Part shown: piece after piece, positions 1 through 10,873 of the stretch
Numbering within the stretch: the first letter of the stretch is position 1
Layout of the letters: every line of letters starts with the position of its first letter
NCBI GenBank assembly: GCA_029379385.1
Contig: CM055611.1
Coordinates: 14,578,062 to 14,642,061 of the forward strand
DNA: 64,000 nucleotides
Source: Quillaja saponaria
Taxonomy: Eukaryota; Streptophyta; Magnoliopsida; Fabales; Quillajaceae
Direction: 5' to 3'
Made by a program: the position numbers and the translations under genes
Notes under the pieces: model-generated
Told to the model about the DNA's origin: nothing
The model's input: the letters and a program-made list of their open reading frames with translations, nothing else
The model's database searches: none

Positions 1-489
1 AATAATTTTTAAGTCAATTTTGTTTTAGCACTCAAAATTTCACAATCAAGTAGTATCTACGTATAAAATGAAGAAGAATTTTACATAGCTTAATGTTAAA
101 TGTCTGAAAGTGTTTTCCAAGTCATAAAATGAAATTCAACCTGTCATCATTTCTATATCAAGTAAGATCATTTCATTTACTACGCAACAATTATACTTAT
201 ATTGAGGACATCTACATCAATTAATGAAATTTTATTAATTATTCAATAATATTACAACTTAATTCACTAATATACATTGTCCACACAACTCATAAATAAG
301 GAGATGAGTTATACTAATATTGAAGACTTCCACATCACTTTCTTGAAAATGTAGTTAATTTTTTAAGATCTTGGAATCCTGCATTATCTGTTCATGGTCT
401 ACTCAACGAGACTTACGTGTGTACTATATGTTAATGGTCGTCGTGTTAATTGCATTACGTGTTTCTTACGCAGTTGATCTTTTTACATA
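1..489. repeat. Diverged tail of the repeat block, left of the MULE
   Basis: Positions 240-489 align with the stretch around 58930-59178, sharing the words around 'ctcataaataaggagat', 'cttgaaaatg' and 'gcattacgtgtttctta'. Positions 100-180 resemble the 'catttcattcataaatatt ... tcaagtaagatt' start of the internal units near 26690 and 50130. The window therefore opens inside a third, more diverged copy of the block seen again in blocks A and B. No coding potential was seen. Confidence 0.7.
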
Positions 490-499
490 GGGTAGGGCC
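490..499. repeat. Target-site duplication, left copy (gggtagggcc)
   Basis: The ten bases gggtagggcc precede the left inverted repeat of the MULE and recur at 5684-5693 right after the right inverted repeat. The paralogous unoccupied site at 59179-59188 has a single copy, ggatagggcc. A 9-bp reading (491-499) is also possible. Both sizes are within the usual range for Mutator-type insertions. Confidence 0.85.
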
Positions 500-770
500 G
501 GGTTTTTGGACAGAAGGGACCAAGACTTAAAATTTTTGGTCAAAATGGTAAAATTTTTACTATAATAGCCAAAAGGGGGTAAGTTATGAAACCGTGTTTT
601 CAAAACACGGTTTCTGGGTCCAACCTGGACCACCGGCCAGATCAGGCACTCGCGCGTGGGACGCGAGTGCCAGCCAACAATTTGTCCCCCGCAGGCCCGC
701 TGGACTGGCTCGTGAGAGACAAAATTTGTCTGAAACCGGTTTTTCAAAAGCCGGTTTCAGACAGCCTGCA
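500..770 (+). repeat. Left terminal inverted repeat with nested palindromes
   Basis: The outer ~65 bp pair with 5620-5683. Further in are a 27-bp self-palindrome (588-614, gaaaccgtgttttcaaaaca...), a stem at 647-669 (cactcgcg...cgcgagtg) and a second ~27-bp palindrome (732-758, gaaaccgg...ccggtttc). The first two have counterparts in the same mirror order at the right end (5569-5595 and 5523-5545), so the terminal repeat is long and made of stem-loop blocks. The short reading frames across this region are products of the palindromes, not genes. Confidence 0.75.
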
Positions 771-876
771 ACCCTTGTTCGCTAGGTAGCAATTTATTAC
801 ATCCCGGGCGACCCCCCCCCCCCCAAAAAAATACCCCCCAAATATCTGCCCCCTTCAACCCACGTCCCCTTCTCCT

Positions 877-886
877 CTATAAATAC
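877..886 (+). promoter_or_regulatory. Likely TATA box of the MULE gene
   Basis: The sequence ctataaatac lies after a C-rich stretch and is followed by a mixed-composition leader (gacgagcaagaggagaagac). It is a standard plant TATA context about 1.4 kb upstream of the first good ATG of the MULE gene. The start of transcription was not determined. Confidence 0.5.
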
Positions 887-2257
887 ATAGACGAGCAAGA
901 GGAGAAGACACTCCTCATCACGTCTTCTCCTCATCACCACCTTCATTTCTTATCACATTTAATTTTTCATTTTTTCTGTCAATGTTCTCACGTTATTTCG
1001 ATAAAATCTTGGTAAGTTATACAAATTTTAATTTATAAAATTTATTATTATTATTATTAATTAAATTATTTTTTTATTGAAAAATTTATTACGTATACTA
1101 TTTAACTTTGTATGAAAATATTATAATTAGTGATATTTACTTATTAATTATTTAAATTACGTATACTATTAAATTTTTTTAAAATAAAATATAAATAGAA
1201 ATTATATAAACTATTTAATGTTACACGATATATATGTTTTGTTATTCTAAGTTTATTTATGTTTTCTTTAGGATTATTGTTGAAATCACGTTACCGGTGT
1301 TGATACTTTTTGCTCGTTTGCTTCTTACCTGGTAAGTCATAAAGTTGTATTTATTTTATAGAAAGTTATATTTATTATTATTATATGCATGTACCTATAT
1401 TTACAGTAGTTTTATATTATAATTGTTGAAATATTAATTTTTATTATTTGTTATAATTGTAATTTTTATGATAATTGCAATAATTAGTATATTTATGATA
1501 TGAAAAATTATTAACTTTTTAATTCACATATTAATAAATAATATTTATAAGTTTAAAATAGTAATTATGTGACACTTAATTAAATTAGTAATTTTGTGAC
1601 GTTTAAATTAGTTAGTAATTTTGTTTGCCTTAAAATAGGAATTTAATGAGTTTTGAAATAAATAATAATTTTTGTATTTGTATGTTTTAATGTAATTAAT
1701 ATATTTATTAGTAATTTTGATAATTTTAAATTAGTTAGTAATTTTGATAGTTTTAAATTAATTAATATATTTTAAACGAAAATATAAATTATTTAATTCA
1801 TAATGATTATGGTAAGTAATATACCTATGATAAAAAGTGATTTTATTATTTTGTAAGAAATAGTAATTTTATTTTATAAATTGTGACTAATTTATAAATA
1901 AAATTTTTTTGGGGGGGAAATTTATAAAAATCTATTTATGAAAAATAGATTTTACAAATTTGTATGTTTTAATGTAATTAACTTAAAGATGAAACCATAA
2001 TATTTTAATATAATTATTTTAAAATATACATTATAAGTAATAAATTCGTGTTGTTTGAATTAATTAGTAATTTGGATAGTTTTAATTTGAATTAATTGTG
2101 ATGTTTTAATTGATTAGTAATATGGGTATTATAATTTGAATAATTTATTATTATTAGTAGTCTATAGTTAATCTATGAAAATACTGTGAATTCATTAACA
2201 ATATAATGAGAAAATTTGATAAATATTTCAAAGCATTTTGAAGGTGCAAGTTTGATA
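887..2257 (+). other. MULE leader and AT-rich intron-like DNA
   Basis: After the TATA box comes a short leader and then very AT-rich DNA. Possible splice signals are a donor at 1011 (cttg|gtaagtt), an acceptor near 1272 (tttctttag) and another donor near 1332 (cctg|gtaagtc). These would make one or two 5' leader introns. No protein-coding signal was seen. Confidence 0.35.
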
Positions 2258-3992
2258 ATGGAAGAAATTGGAATTATGTGTTACATTAATGGTGAGATGC
2301 GTACTGGTTCGAACGGGCTTGAATACGATTCAGGTCCCGTTAAGTGCATTCGTGTACCCAAGCGTATCAAGTATGCAGAGTTTCATGCTCGTTTATGCAA
2401 GTCCTTAAAGGTTGATAGAAGAAGAGAATACCTGATTATAATTTGTCGATGTCCCAGTACTATAAATAATTCAACCCACTATAGTCCAGTTGCAGTAGCT
2501 GATGATAAGGACTTGTACAGCATGTTACAGCATGCTAATGCGCAAGGCCCTGGATTTATTTTAGAGATTTATTTACATAGGCACACACTTCATGATGAGT
2601 CTCTGTCTCGTATTCAGAGTCACGACACACTTGACCCGAATCCTGAAAACATATTCATGGAAGAGACCACCAGTAGGCGCCAATACGATCAGCTCAGTTC
2701 TCATGTTGCAGGATAGGCATCAGCATCTCTTAGGCCGCATTCACCGATTAATTACTCAGAAGCGCCTAGAGAAGATATTGGCGATGGAGAAGATATCCTT
2801 GATTTGAACGTTGATCCTCATTTTAACATTGAAGTGGATGATGATGATATTATCGAGGCTCCTGAAGAAGATTTATTTACCGAATATGTCCCGAATCCCT
2901 TTTACACGGACATGAACATTGCCGGGGCACGTGCCGTAAATCCTATTATTGTTCCAAATGCACAATGGGAGTTGCATAATGAATTTTATAATGGCATGTT
3001 GTTCAGCACGAAGGCCGAGTTAAAAAATACTATTAAATACTAGCACATTATGAACCACGTGACTTTCATAGTCGTTGAGTCCAAAAAGGACACATGGGAT
3101 ATCAGGTGCAAGCTCCACGATGGGGTGAGACACCTGATACAAGACTATTGTTATCGAGACCAGCATATTTGGGGTGCTAAAGTACCCTTAATATGTTTTC
3201 ATATTGTTGAGTATCAGAAAGTAGATAGGGTAATGCATCAGTTTGGATATCAGCAACCTATACCAGAAAACCCTAGTGACATTGAGGCCGATCAAACCTT
3301 GCACAAATTTGATCTTCGGGGACGGGGCGTCACTGACTACCGTTGGCTACATGCTAACCACATAGCCATTTGGGGCATGAGATACAATCTGGTCCAGATA
3401 GGTGATGTTCTGGGAGTTGCACATGGTCATGCTGCTCATACAACCGAGTACAATGAGTGGTATAGACGTATCAGTAGGAGATATCTTACACGAGTTGGTC
3501 TTATCCATAGCTGATCCAGCTCCTTCCCATTCTACTCATTCGACGTCATCATCATCATTGTCATCACAACATCGCAGACGCAGTAGAACTGATGTCCCTG
3601 GACCGTCGGTTTCTTATGGACGTGTTGATGCTGATGTCCGACCATCAGATGTGTATATTCCATCTCCGACACATATGTCTCCACCTCCTCCACCTCCTTA
3701 TATGCCCAGTAGTTCATCTATGTATCATCAGCTTATGCCGGACTTTGCACTGCAATCAAGCGAGGTTTTTAACTCTCCCATACCGCAGGTGCCATACTTT
3801 CAGTATGGTAATACACCTGCATCATATGACCCGGGTATGGGTTCAGGTGTGCAAGCTGAGGAAGGATTTAGCGGTGCTGATGACATACCTCCCTCAGACG
3901 ATCTTGGTGACAAGGCTAATGTACCAGCTAGGCGAAACCCGGCGAGGAGGAGAAGACCACGCCCATGTGGTACAGGGGGTCATTTTTTGTAG
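2258..3992 (+). pseudogene. Chimeric MuDR N-terminal / plant mobile domain gene, broken
   Basis: One frame runs from the ATG at 2258 to 3514 with two in-frame TAG stops, at 2714-2716 and 3041-3043. The frame then shifts by +1 near 3490-3514 and runs to a stop at 3990-3992. The first ~150 residues resemble the N-terminal region of plant MuDR-type transposases (opening MEEIGIMCYINGEM). An acidic linker (DDDDIIEAPEED) follows. Next is the 'NGMLFSTKAELKNTIKY' block, typical of the MuDR domain that precedes the DDE core. At about 3125-3180 this passes straight into a plant mobile domain C-terminal region (VPLICFHIVEYQKVDRVMHQ, then DLRGRG and YNEWYRRISRRYL). The tail is Ser/Pro-rich and ends in Arg-rich CGTGGHFL. 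Thus the DDE core, SWIM finger and the N-terminal half of the mobile domain are missing. I infer a deletion or fusion in an element that once carried both proteins. It is not expected to give an active product. Confidence 0.75.
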
Positions 3993-4020
3993 ACCAGTAT
4001 TTCCCGAAATCCTTATATAA

Positions 4021-5040
4021 GTTTTTTAATTTTTGTGTGTTTGTTACTTGTAATAGGAAAAGTCTTCCTGGTTTATGTTTTAATTTAGTTATACTTGTAA
4101 ATTAAAATTTATAAAAAAAGCATGTAATAATTAGAATGAGTTAATATAAGTGTGTTCCATTAATTTTTAAAATAATTTAATATTTTTTATTCTTTCTAAA
4201 TCATTTCAAATAAGTTTTAAATTTATATACTTTAAATTAAAAAAATTCAGTAAAACTTAATAATTTACAATATCATGAATTTTAACATTTTAAAATATCA
4301 TCAACTATAGTAAAAAAATTTATCATACACTATAGAATTAAAAAATTAACAAAAATCTTAAATTGTAAAATACAAAATTTATAAATTTAAAAACTGTCAT
4401 ACACTATAAATTTAAAATTTTTCATATATTTTTAATTTCATATAATTATTATACACTTTAAAATTTATCATACATTTTAAACTATAAAAATATAAATTAA
4501 CATATACTTTATATTTAAAAGATATCATGAATTTTAAAAATATTTATGATAAAATTAAAATGTATGATAAAATCTTAAATTCTAAAATTTTTAAATTATC
4601 ATATATCTTAAATTTATAAAATATTTTAATATAAATTAAAAAATTAATATATATTTTAAATTTCAAAAATATCATATAATAAAAAATAAAAATTATCATA
4701 TATTTAAAATAAAAATTTAAAAACTCATTAAACTTTTACAAAGGTCATGAAAAAAAATATTTGAAGGTTTGTATGTTTTAATATAATTATTATGTAAAAT
4801 AAAATAAGCTAATTTATTAATTAATATGTTTATTAATTAATATGATTATTATCATATATTTTAAGAAAAAATTTAAGAACTCATAAATTTTTACGAAAAC
4901 TCATAAATTTTTAGGAAGATAATGAAATTTTTTTTTAAGATTTATATGTTTTAATTGAATTGTTACGTGAAGTAGAACAAGTTAATTATGATATTTGTAT
5001 ATTTTAATTTAATTAATATATTAATGGAAGAGGGAGAGAA
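4021..5040. other. AT-rich 3' part of the MULE
   Basis: No gene was seen. The stretch 4240-4740 repeats loose AT-rich words of about 25-35 bp around 'tatcatacactata', 'tatcatatattttaa' and 'aaaatttaaa', which look like degenerate tandem repeats. It lies between the mobile-domain gene and the G-rich subterminal repeats. Confidence 0.5.
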
Positions 5041-5045
5041 ATTAT

Positions 5046-5491
5046 TTTGGGGGGGGGGGGAGTGCGGGAATTATTGACAGGGGGAGGGGGGCTGGGTTAG
5101 TAGCAATGCAGGCTACCCTGAAATTATTTTTTTGGGGGGGGGGGGGGGGGGGGGGGGGGGCGGGGGTGCGGGAATTATTGACAGGGGGAGGGGGGCTGGG
5201 TTAGTAGCAATGCAGGCTACCCTGCAGTGCTGCAGGGTAGCCTGCAAAATTTGTTCCCCCGCGTGGGCATCGCGGGGGACAAATTTTTGGATGAAATCGG
5301 CTTTTGGGGGGGGGGGGGGGGGGCGGGGGGTGCGGGAATTATTGACAGGGGGAGGGGGGCTGGGTTAGTAGCAATGAAGGCTACCCTGCAGTGCTGCAGG
5401 GTAGCCTGCAAAATTTGTCCCCAGCGTGGGCATCGCGAGGGACAAATTTTTGGATGAAATCGGCTTTTTGGGGGGGGGGGGGGGGGGGGGC
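5046..5491. repeat. Subterminal tandem repeat with poly-G tracts and inverted repeats
   Basis: Three head-to-tail copies begin near 5050, 5134 and 5307. Each has a run of about 12-27 G, then 'tgcgggaattattgacag', a G-rich block, 'gttagtagcaatg' and 'aggctaccctg'. Copies 2 and 3 continue into a hairpin and then 'aaatttgt...atgaaatcggctttt'. The hairpin at 5212-5245 has two perfect 16-bp arms (gcaggctaccctgcag) and a 2-nt loop; the third copy has the same at about 5379-5410 with one change. Copy 1 stops before the hairpin. The G-run lengths are likely variable and error-prone in sequencing. Confidence 0.8.
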
Positions 5492-5494
5492 GGG

Positions 5495-5683
5495 CGGCTT
5501 TTCAAAAGCCGATTTCATCCTACACTCGCACGCCATGCGCGAGTGCGTGACCTGCCAGGTCGGACCCAGAAACCGTGTTTTGAAAACACGGTTTCATCAT
5601 TTGTCCCATTCTGACTAGTATAGTAAAAAATTTACCATTCTGTACAAATATTTTGAGACTTGAACCCTTTTGTCCAAAAGTCC
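5495..5683 (-). repeat. Right terminal inverted repeat of the MULE
   Basis: It contains cggcttttcaaaagccg (5495-5511), a stem at 5523-5545, a 27-bp palindrome at 5569-5595 and the outer repeat to 5683. Read on the minus strand, it follows the left end from the outside inward. It is followed immediately by the second target-site copy, gggtagggcc (5684-5693). Confidence 0.75.
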
Positions 5684-5693
5684 GGGTAGGGCC

Positions 5694-6010
5694 ACAAATG
5701 CTAACGTACGACCCTTAAAATTTACAAACAAAAAAAATATTTATGGATCAAAAGTAGTTGCACTGTACATAATAAATGACATGATTGTTTAATGCGTGTA
5801 CCATGTTAATTAATTGGTCACTGTGGCTAGTTATGCCAACAAATCCTTAGGTCAAGATTTAACCTAATCCGAACTAATTTTGTTAAATTTGATTAAAAGT
5901 AATCAAAATTCGTTCAAGAAGGTGATTAGAGCAAATAATCAAGTTTTAATTTCATAATTAAAACTCTTTCAAAATTTTCAATTACTTAACTGGCTAGTAA
6001 AGTCTTTTGG
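5694..6010. repeat. Right flank of the MULE site, copy of 59189-59550
   Basis: The sequence from 'acaaatgctaacgtacgac' through 'gctagtaaagtctttt' is collinear with 59189-59550, with scattered changes and small indels. Homology stops at about 6010. This confirms that the MULE split a duplicated segment. No gene was seen. Confidence 0.8.
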
Positions 6011-6391
6011 TATTGTATATCTTTACGTAAGATGAGGGATTCCTGGAGAGAGATCTCTTTCGTTATATTGCCTATAGGCCCAATGGGCCTCCTTCGAACC
6101 AAAATCGTGCTGGTGGAAAATTTTAGCAATGGACAATTTCCATGCTTTTATTGCATGCAACTATTACTACTGGTAGAGTTAGTTATTAGGAAACACAAAA
6201 TTACTGTTACAACATGTAACAGACAGACTACGCCAAACATTTTTATTTTTATTTTTTATACATCAATAGACATATTAGCAAAAAATAAAGGCCTAAATTT
6301 AGTACTAACATAAAAAGAAAAATGTTCAGTTTGCTTAAGTAAAATCAATTTACCTAAAACTTCCAAAACTGTTTCAAGATTTCATCAATCT
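6011..6391. other. Low-copy AT-rich spacer
   Basis: The stretch starts where similarity to block B ends. It has no recognisable gene, repeat or element end. Confidence 0.4.
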
Positions 6392-7400
6392 TTATTTACT
6401 TCCATTCCATGATCTGAGCTCCTCCTCCAGAATCAAAAGAAAAAAAAAAAAATTCCAATATTTAACGGAGCCCGGTATATGAAGAATGCATAAGCAGATT
6501 CTTTGTTTATCTAAATGAAATTATTTATCCAACCTAAAAATAAAAAAATTCTATTACCCTAAAACCAAAAAATAAAAAACACTATAGTTTATACACGCAA
6601 TGTTTAGGATCATGCACAAGACTTTTGACATCAACATATTCCCAATTTAATATTTTTTTCACTAATAAAAAATAGAAAAAAAAAATGAGTAACTAGTAAA
6701 TAAGAGTTTCACTCAAAAAAACCCCAATATCCAGTAACAAAAGCTCCTATATTTTTCTCATTCATGTGCATTTCAAAATGAATGATTTACATTTAACTTC
6801 CAGTCTTTAGCTATAGTTTTCAATTTTTTTTTAATGATCTATGTCTTTCAAGTAAAAAATAATCAAATATTATGTAGTTATAATTGGCTTATTTAGCTTT
6901 GTTTTACAGAGATTCAATTACAACAATGAGAGAATATCAATTACCTGAAGGCCCTCAAGTTGCAATTTTGGCTTGAGATGAAGGCTGAGGCATCTTCGAA
7001 AACTATAACAGTTCCGCAATTTAAAAAAAGGCACCATTTTAGAAGTGGAAGAAAGACAGAGGTGAAAGAGAGATATACACAAAGAGACAGCATGCCTCAC
7101 CTTTGCCGCTGATGCACCATTTTAGAAGTGGAAGAAAGACAGAGGTGAAAGAGAGATATACACAAAGAGACAGCATGCCTCACCTTTGCCGCTGATTTTA
7201 GAGATCCATCTCTTTCGAATCTGCCCTGTCATTTTTTCCCTTTCTTTACTTCTCTTCTACCCTGAAGAAGAATGCCCAAAAGACAATCTTTTTGAGCAAA
7301 ATAAAATTCAAAAATTTCACAAAAATTTAGGAAGGACGATTCAAAAGGAAGGATACCGAGAAGAAAAGAAAGAAAACAAAAATGAAATCCTTACCACTGA
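6392..7400 (-). other. Tentative small spliced minus-strand transcript
   Basis: Good splice signals line up on the minus strand. The donor is at 7394 (cagtg|gtaagg), then an exon at 7261-7184 (cttcttcag| ... caaag|gtgagg), an exon at 7002-6945 (gttatag| ... ttcag|gtaatt) and an acceptor before 6413 (gagctcag|). Joining the ATG at 7232-7230 through these exons gives an open frame of about 42 codons ending in TAA at 6394-6392, with an AATAAA-like signal next to it. I do not recognise the product. Upstream (7400-7610) is C/T-rich on the minus strand, like a plant 5' leader. It could be a small gene, a gene fragment or a long noncoding RNA. The model rests on splice-site appearance only. Confidence 0.25.
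7031..7196. repeat. Perfect 83-bp tandem duplication
   Basis: Positions 7031-7113 and 7114-7196 are identical by eye, each starting gcaccattttagaagtgg and ending cctttgccgctgat. On the minus strand each copy contains the same exon end and splice donor (ggcaaag|gtgagg), so the tentative transcript has two equivalent donors. Identity suggests a recent event. Confidence 0.9.
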
Positions 7401-8460
7401 TTCTTTTGCCAAATGAATATTATCAGAGAGGAGAACTAGAAACGATGGTGGGCGAGAAGATGTATTTGGGGGATGGAAGAGGAAGGGAATAGTGAGAGAT
7501 ATAGGAATAAGTTTGTGGTGGATCGTGGACAGAAGAATAAGAAAAAAAATCCCTAAAAATCTGATGGGAGGAATGGTCAAACATTGAATTGTATCCCTCG
7601 AAAGCAGAAGCCTAAAACCGGGAAGAGAGAGAGCCTGGTTGACGGCATCCTTGCTCAGCAGGTCCTTTGCTAATGTCCATCCTACATGTGAACAATTTTC
7701 TCAACAATGAATAGGGGTAATAGTTGGGGAACCCCACTGTTGGATGTACAGTGAAAGACTCTTTTCACAATCCTTTTTTTTAATAGATGTCTGTCACACG
7801 ACATACGTATATTTGTTTTAATCTACTCAAAGTTATTAAGTTATCTAAAAGTTTAAATGTTATAAAATAAAAATTATTTATATATTCTAATTCTCCATTT
7901 ATGCATTAGTTTCCTATTTTTAAAATATACATTTAATTATATCTTTTGAGTACTCACCGTTCTTTTTTATATTATTCGAGACACTCAATCAAAAATTTAA
8001 TCAATCTAGTCAAAAAAAATAGTAACATAACAATATTTTTTACATATCATTATTGTTGTTTTTCTTAATCTAGTTTTTGATTTTATTTTCTAGTATATAA
8101 ATTGTCATTGGTTAATTGTTTGCACTAAATAGAAAAATTATATGTGAATTTGACATAGGTACAATTTTATTAATGTGTATTATGTATATAGATATTATGA
8201 AAAAAAAATGTAGAAAAAAAAAATATATATATATATATCTTACAAGAGTTAATGTAAGCTACCAACACTTGCTTATTTTATTCTATTTTATTTGACTCTT
8301 TTTCTTCATTAGTACACGGTTTTCTTTGTTTTTCTTTTTGTTTGCTTTCCTTTCTGGTGACCGACTTCATTTCTTGTTCCATTCTGTCGTGACTCCTCCT
8401 GCTGGTAAGTCGGTCAATTATGGCTGGCCGAAGGTGTTTTCTTTTGGCATCCACGTTCAC
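7401..8460. other. Spacer upstream of the gypsy element
   Basis: No gene was recognised. It includes A-runs and a (ta)n tract near 8224-8240. The part from about 8270 is T-rich and then reads like the transcribed part of related LTRs ('tggccga', 'gtaagtcggtc'). The true 5' LTR may therefore begin upstream of 8461, where its partner has been deleted from the 3' LTR. Confidence 0.35.
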
Positions 8461-10667
8461 TTAGTTGGTGAGTTGCGGGTTCTTTTTTTTTTTGTAGGCG
8501 GTGAAGTGAAGTGAAGTTAAGGGCTTTGAAAGCTGAAAGTCAATTCAATCAAGGGCAGTAGTAGTTGAGGAATTTAGCTTTTTTCTGACTTGCTAGTACT
8601 CGTCCCTGCCTTTTTATTGCAACTGTGTGTGATTTGGGGTTTAGGAACCAAACGGGTGGTAGTTGTACTGGGATTTCAGCGGCTGATTGAAGGAGGAAAA
8701 TAGGGTCCTGCTCGGTTGGAGATCTTTCCCCCTGCTCTACCGTAGCTCCTCCTTCTTGTAACTCCCCTGCTCTACCTTGTGGCTGAAGTGATTGAAGGTA
8801 TATCTTCACCTTTGAGATGTAGCCGTGTGGGTTGAAAGGTAGCCAAGTGTGGATGTAGGAAGTTAGGAAATCATTTATTGCTATGTATACATATATTTTA
8901 TGTTCATTGGTTAGTGAATTAATTTAAGAACTAATTGAAGTAAATGAAAGGAGGATTATGTGAATTAGATAAAATAGTAAAATCTAATTGTATTCTTGGA
9001 AGAAAATTTTAAATTAAATGATTAGTTCATTTGGAATAATTTGTGTAAATTGAATTTTGGTAGCACATTAGTTAGATTGTAATTAACTTGGAAATACTTA
9101 TGCATGTAAATATTAATTGACGCACATAAGCTAAGGTGAAGTATGTGTTAGTTGTTGGTAAATTATTTTAAAAGACTTAAGTATCAATATTTGTACAATA
9201 ATTTATCTATTTATATTTCATTATTTATATACTAAATTAAAAATATGGAAGTTAAATGAATTAAAGTCAAATTATAAAATTAGAATTTTAAATGATGAAA
9301 TTAAATAATTTTACCTTAAAATAGTAAATAGAGTGTTCGGAAAGAGATTAGCTTTTAAGATAACGTTAATCTATATATATATATATAATATGATAATTTT
9401 TTTTTTATAGAAGTAATTATATAATGATCGTTCTAAATAATATATAAATTTATGATTTTCAGCTCTAGCGCGTGTCTATTCCGACACCATTGCAAGCTAG
9501 ATGAACTAACGAATCTCATCGTTGAGCTTAGTGAGTGAATTATTCGCTTTATGGTTACCAGATTATTGTGTGCGGTTATATGTATATTTGAATTGATGTG
9601 TTACAATGAGAAATGAGCAAATAAGTTATTTCAGTGATTTATTTGAATTGTACGTTCTTGATATTGAGTGTGGTTGATAAGTACAAACAAAGTGAAAATT
9701 TATGAGAAAGGATTTCTATTTCAAAATTAAAAATTCAGGTGCACCTAAGATATTTAATTTTGACATTTGATATGAGTTATTTTGATTCCGACAATTATTT
9801 TAAAAACAAATAGAGTGCTTAACCCTGGTAGGGATGGATTTGTGCATGGAGAATTAATTTGTTGTGTGGGTGCGTAAATGCCTAGTGGAGAGAGAGGGAG
9901 AGATAATGTTGTGTGGGGCTGAGTTACTCGCTGGCCCTTTGGTTGTTGAATTGTTTCTTTAATTGTTTGTTTGGTTGTATGATATGGTTGATATGTTGAA
10001 ACTGTGAACTAAGTAATTTGTGATCGTATAATAATAATAATCACATATGTGCATAAGTAAATTTAAATAAGTGGTTAAACTATTATATATGTGTTATGTG
10101 CTGCTGGTACCCTTAGGATACATGATTTGCTTACTGAGTGCTTGTGACTCATTCTTTTTGTTATGGTTTTTTTTTTTTTTTTTCTTTTTTAGTTTCCAGG
10201 AGACCACTGTTGGTCATGAACGAAATTATTACCTACCCATTATGTTGCGGCAAGGTATATCTTGGAAATCGTATACTTGGAGCGTAAAAGAATGTACTTG
10301 CTGTCGCTTAGGGTTTTATGCATTATTGTCAAATATATTGAATTTACCATGGTGTTTTTCATGTTTTGTTAGGGAGGAGCTCTTCTGTATATTGTGATAC
10401 TATGAGTTACTGACAATTTTATAAACAGGTTGTTATATGTATTAAGGCATGTTCCATCATACAAGGAACCACTGCTGATATTTCCAATAATCGTTTAATA
10501 TTTAATAGTTGAGTTCGAATTTCATTTTTTTGAATCAATAATAGTTTAATTGTCTTACTTGTAATGTGTTAAAGAGTCATAGATGTACAGTATTTGAGTC
10601 TCCAGGTTTACGGAGGTATGATTACTCATTCCTTCGTTTAGTCATACTCCTATTTGGGGGTGTGACA
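8461..10667 (+). repeat. 5' LTR of the gypsy element
   Basis: It is collinear with 15136-20430 once the nested insertion is removed, starting at 'ttagttggtgagttgc' and ending 'gggggtgtgaca'. Relative to the 3' LTR it lacks about 130 bp after 8765 (present at about 15439-15575) and has about 120 extra bases near 10225-10350. It holds the uninterrupted site 'gaaggtatatcttcacc' where the other LTR has the nested solo LTR. The left limit is only where LTR-LTR similarity starts. Confidence 0.8.
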
Positions 10668-10670
10668 AGT

Positions 10671-10686
10671 TAGTATCAAAGCATGG
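10671..10686 (+). other. Primer binding site, initiator-Met tRNA type
   Basis: The sequence tagtatcaaagcatgg follows the LTR end (...gtgtgaca) after three bases. It resembles the plant initiator-Met primer site tggtatcagagc with two or three changes. Confidence 0.7.
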
Positions 10687-10873
10687 TTAGAGTTCTGTGA
10701 CTGCAAGTACGGAATGTTATTGCTTAGTTCGCGTATTTTACCAGGGAATAATGTGGACTTAATGATACATTCTAATTCGTCCTGAAACTTCAAGTTTCTA
10801 TTTAGTTAAGGCACTCTCTTTTGCTTTATTTTAAAAATGTATATTAAAATTTTGTGCATTTATTCTAGATATA

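Larger units (their letters stand above)
500..5683 (+). mobile_element. MULE with plant mobile domain (5.18 kb)
   Basis: The ends are imperfect inverted repeats: the first ~65 bases (gggtttttggacagaaggg...) match the reverse complement of the last ~65 (ggacttttggacaaaaggg...). The similarity resumes further in as nested palindromes. A 10-bp target duplication flanks the element and the empty site is present at 59179-59188, so both boundaries are well supported. Inside are a TATA-type promoter (877-886), an AT-rich leader, a broken gene fusing a MuDR-type N-terminal region to a plant mobile domain (2258-3992), an AT-rich 3' part, and G-run tandem repeats (5046-5491). No MULE DDE transposase core or SWIM zinc finger was found, so this copy is non-autonomous. 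It inserted after the duplication that produced the empty paralogue, or only in this lineage of copies. Confidence 0.85.

Noticed and set aside
5046..5491. Regular repeats that could be taken for a CRISPR array
   Set aside because: There are only three units, the repeats are longer than CRISPR repeats and directly adjacent without unique spacers, and the context is a plant transposon.
5132..5618. Several overlapping Gly-rich reading frames
   Set aside because: They are read through G runs and palindromes of the MULE subterminal repeats, in every frame, and have no family features.
8549..8809. Minus-strand reading frame of 86 codons
   Set aside because: It lies in the gypsy 5' LTR, and the 3' LTR copy (from about 15210) has indels that break it.
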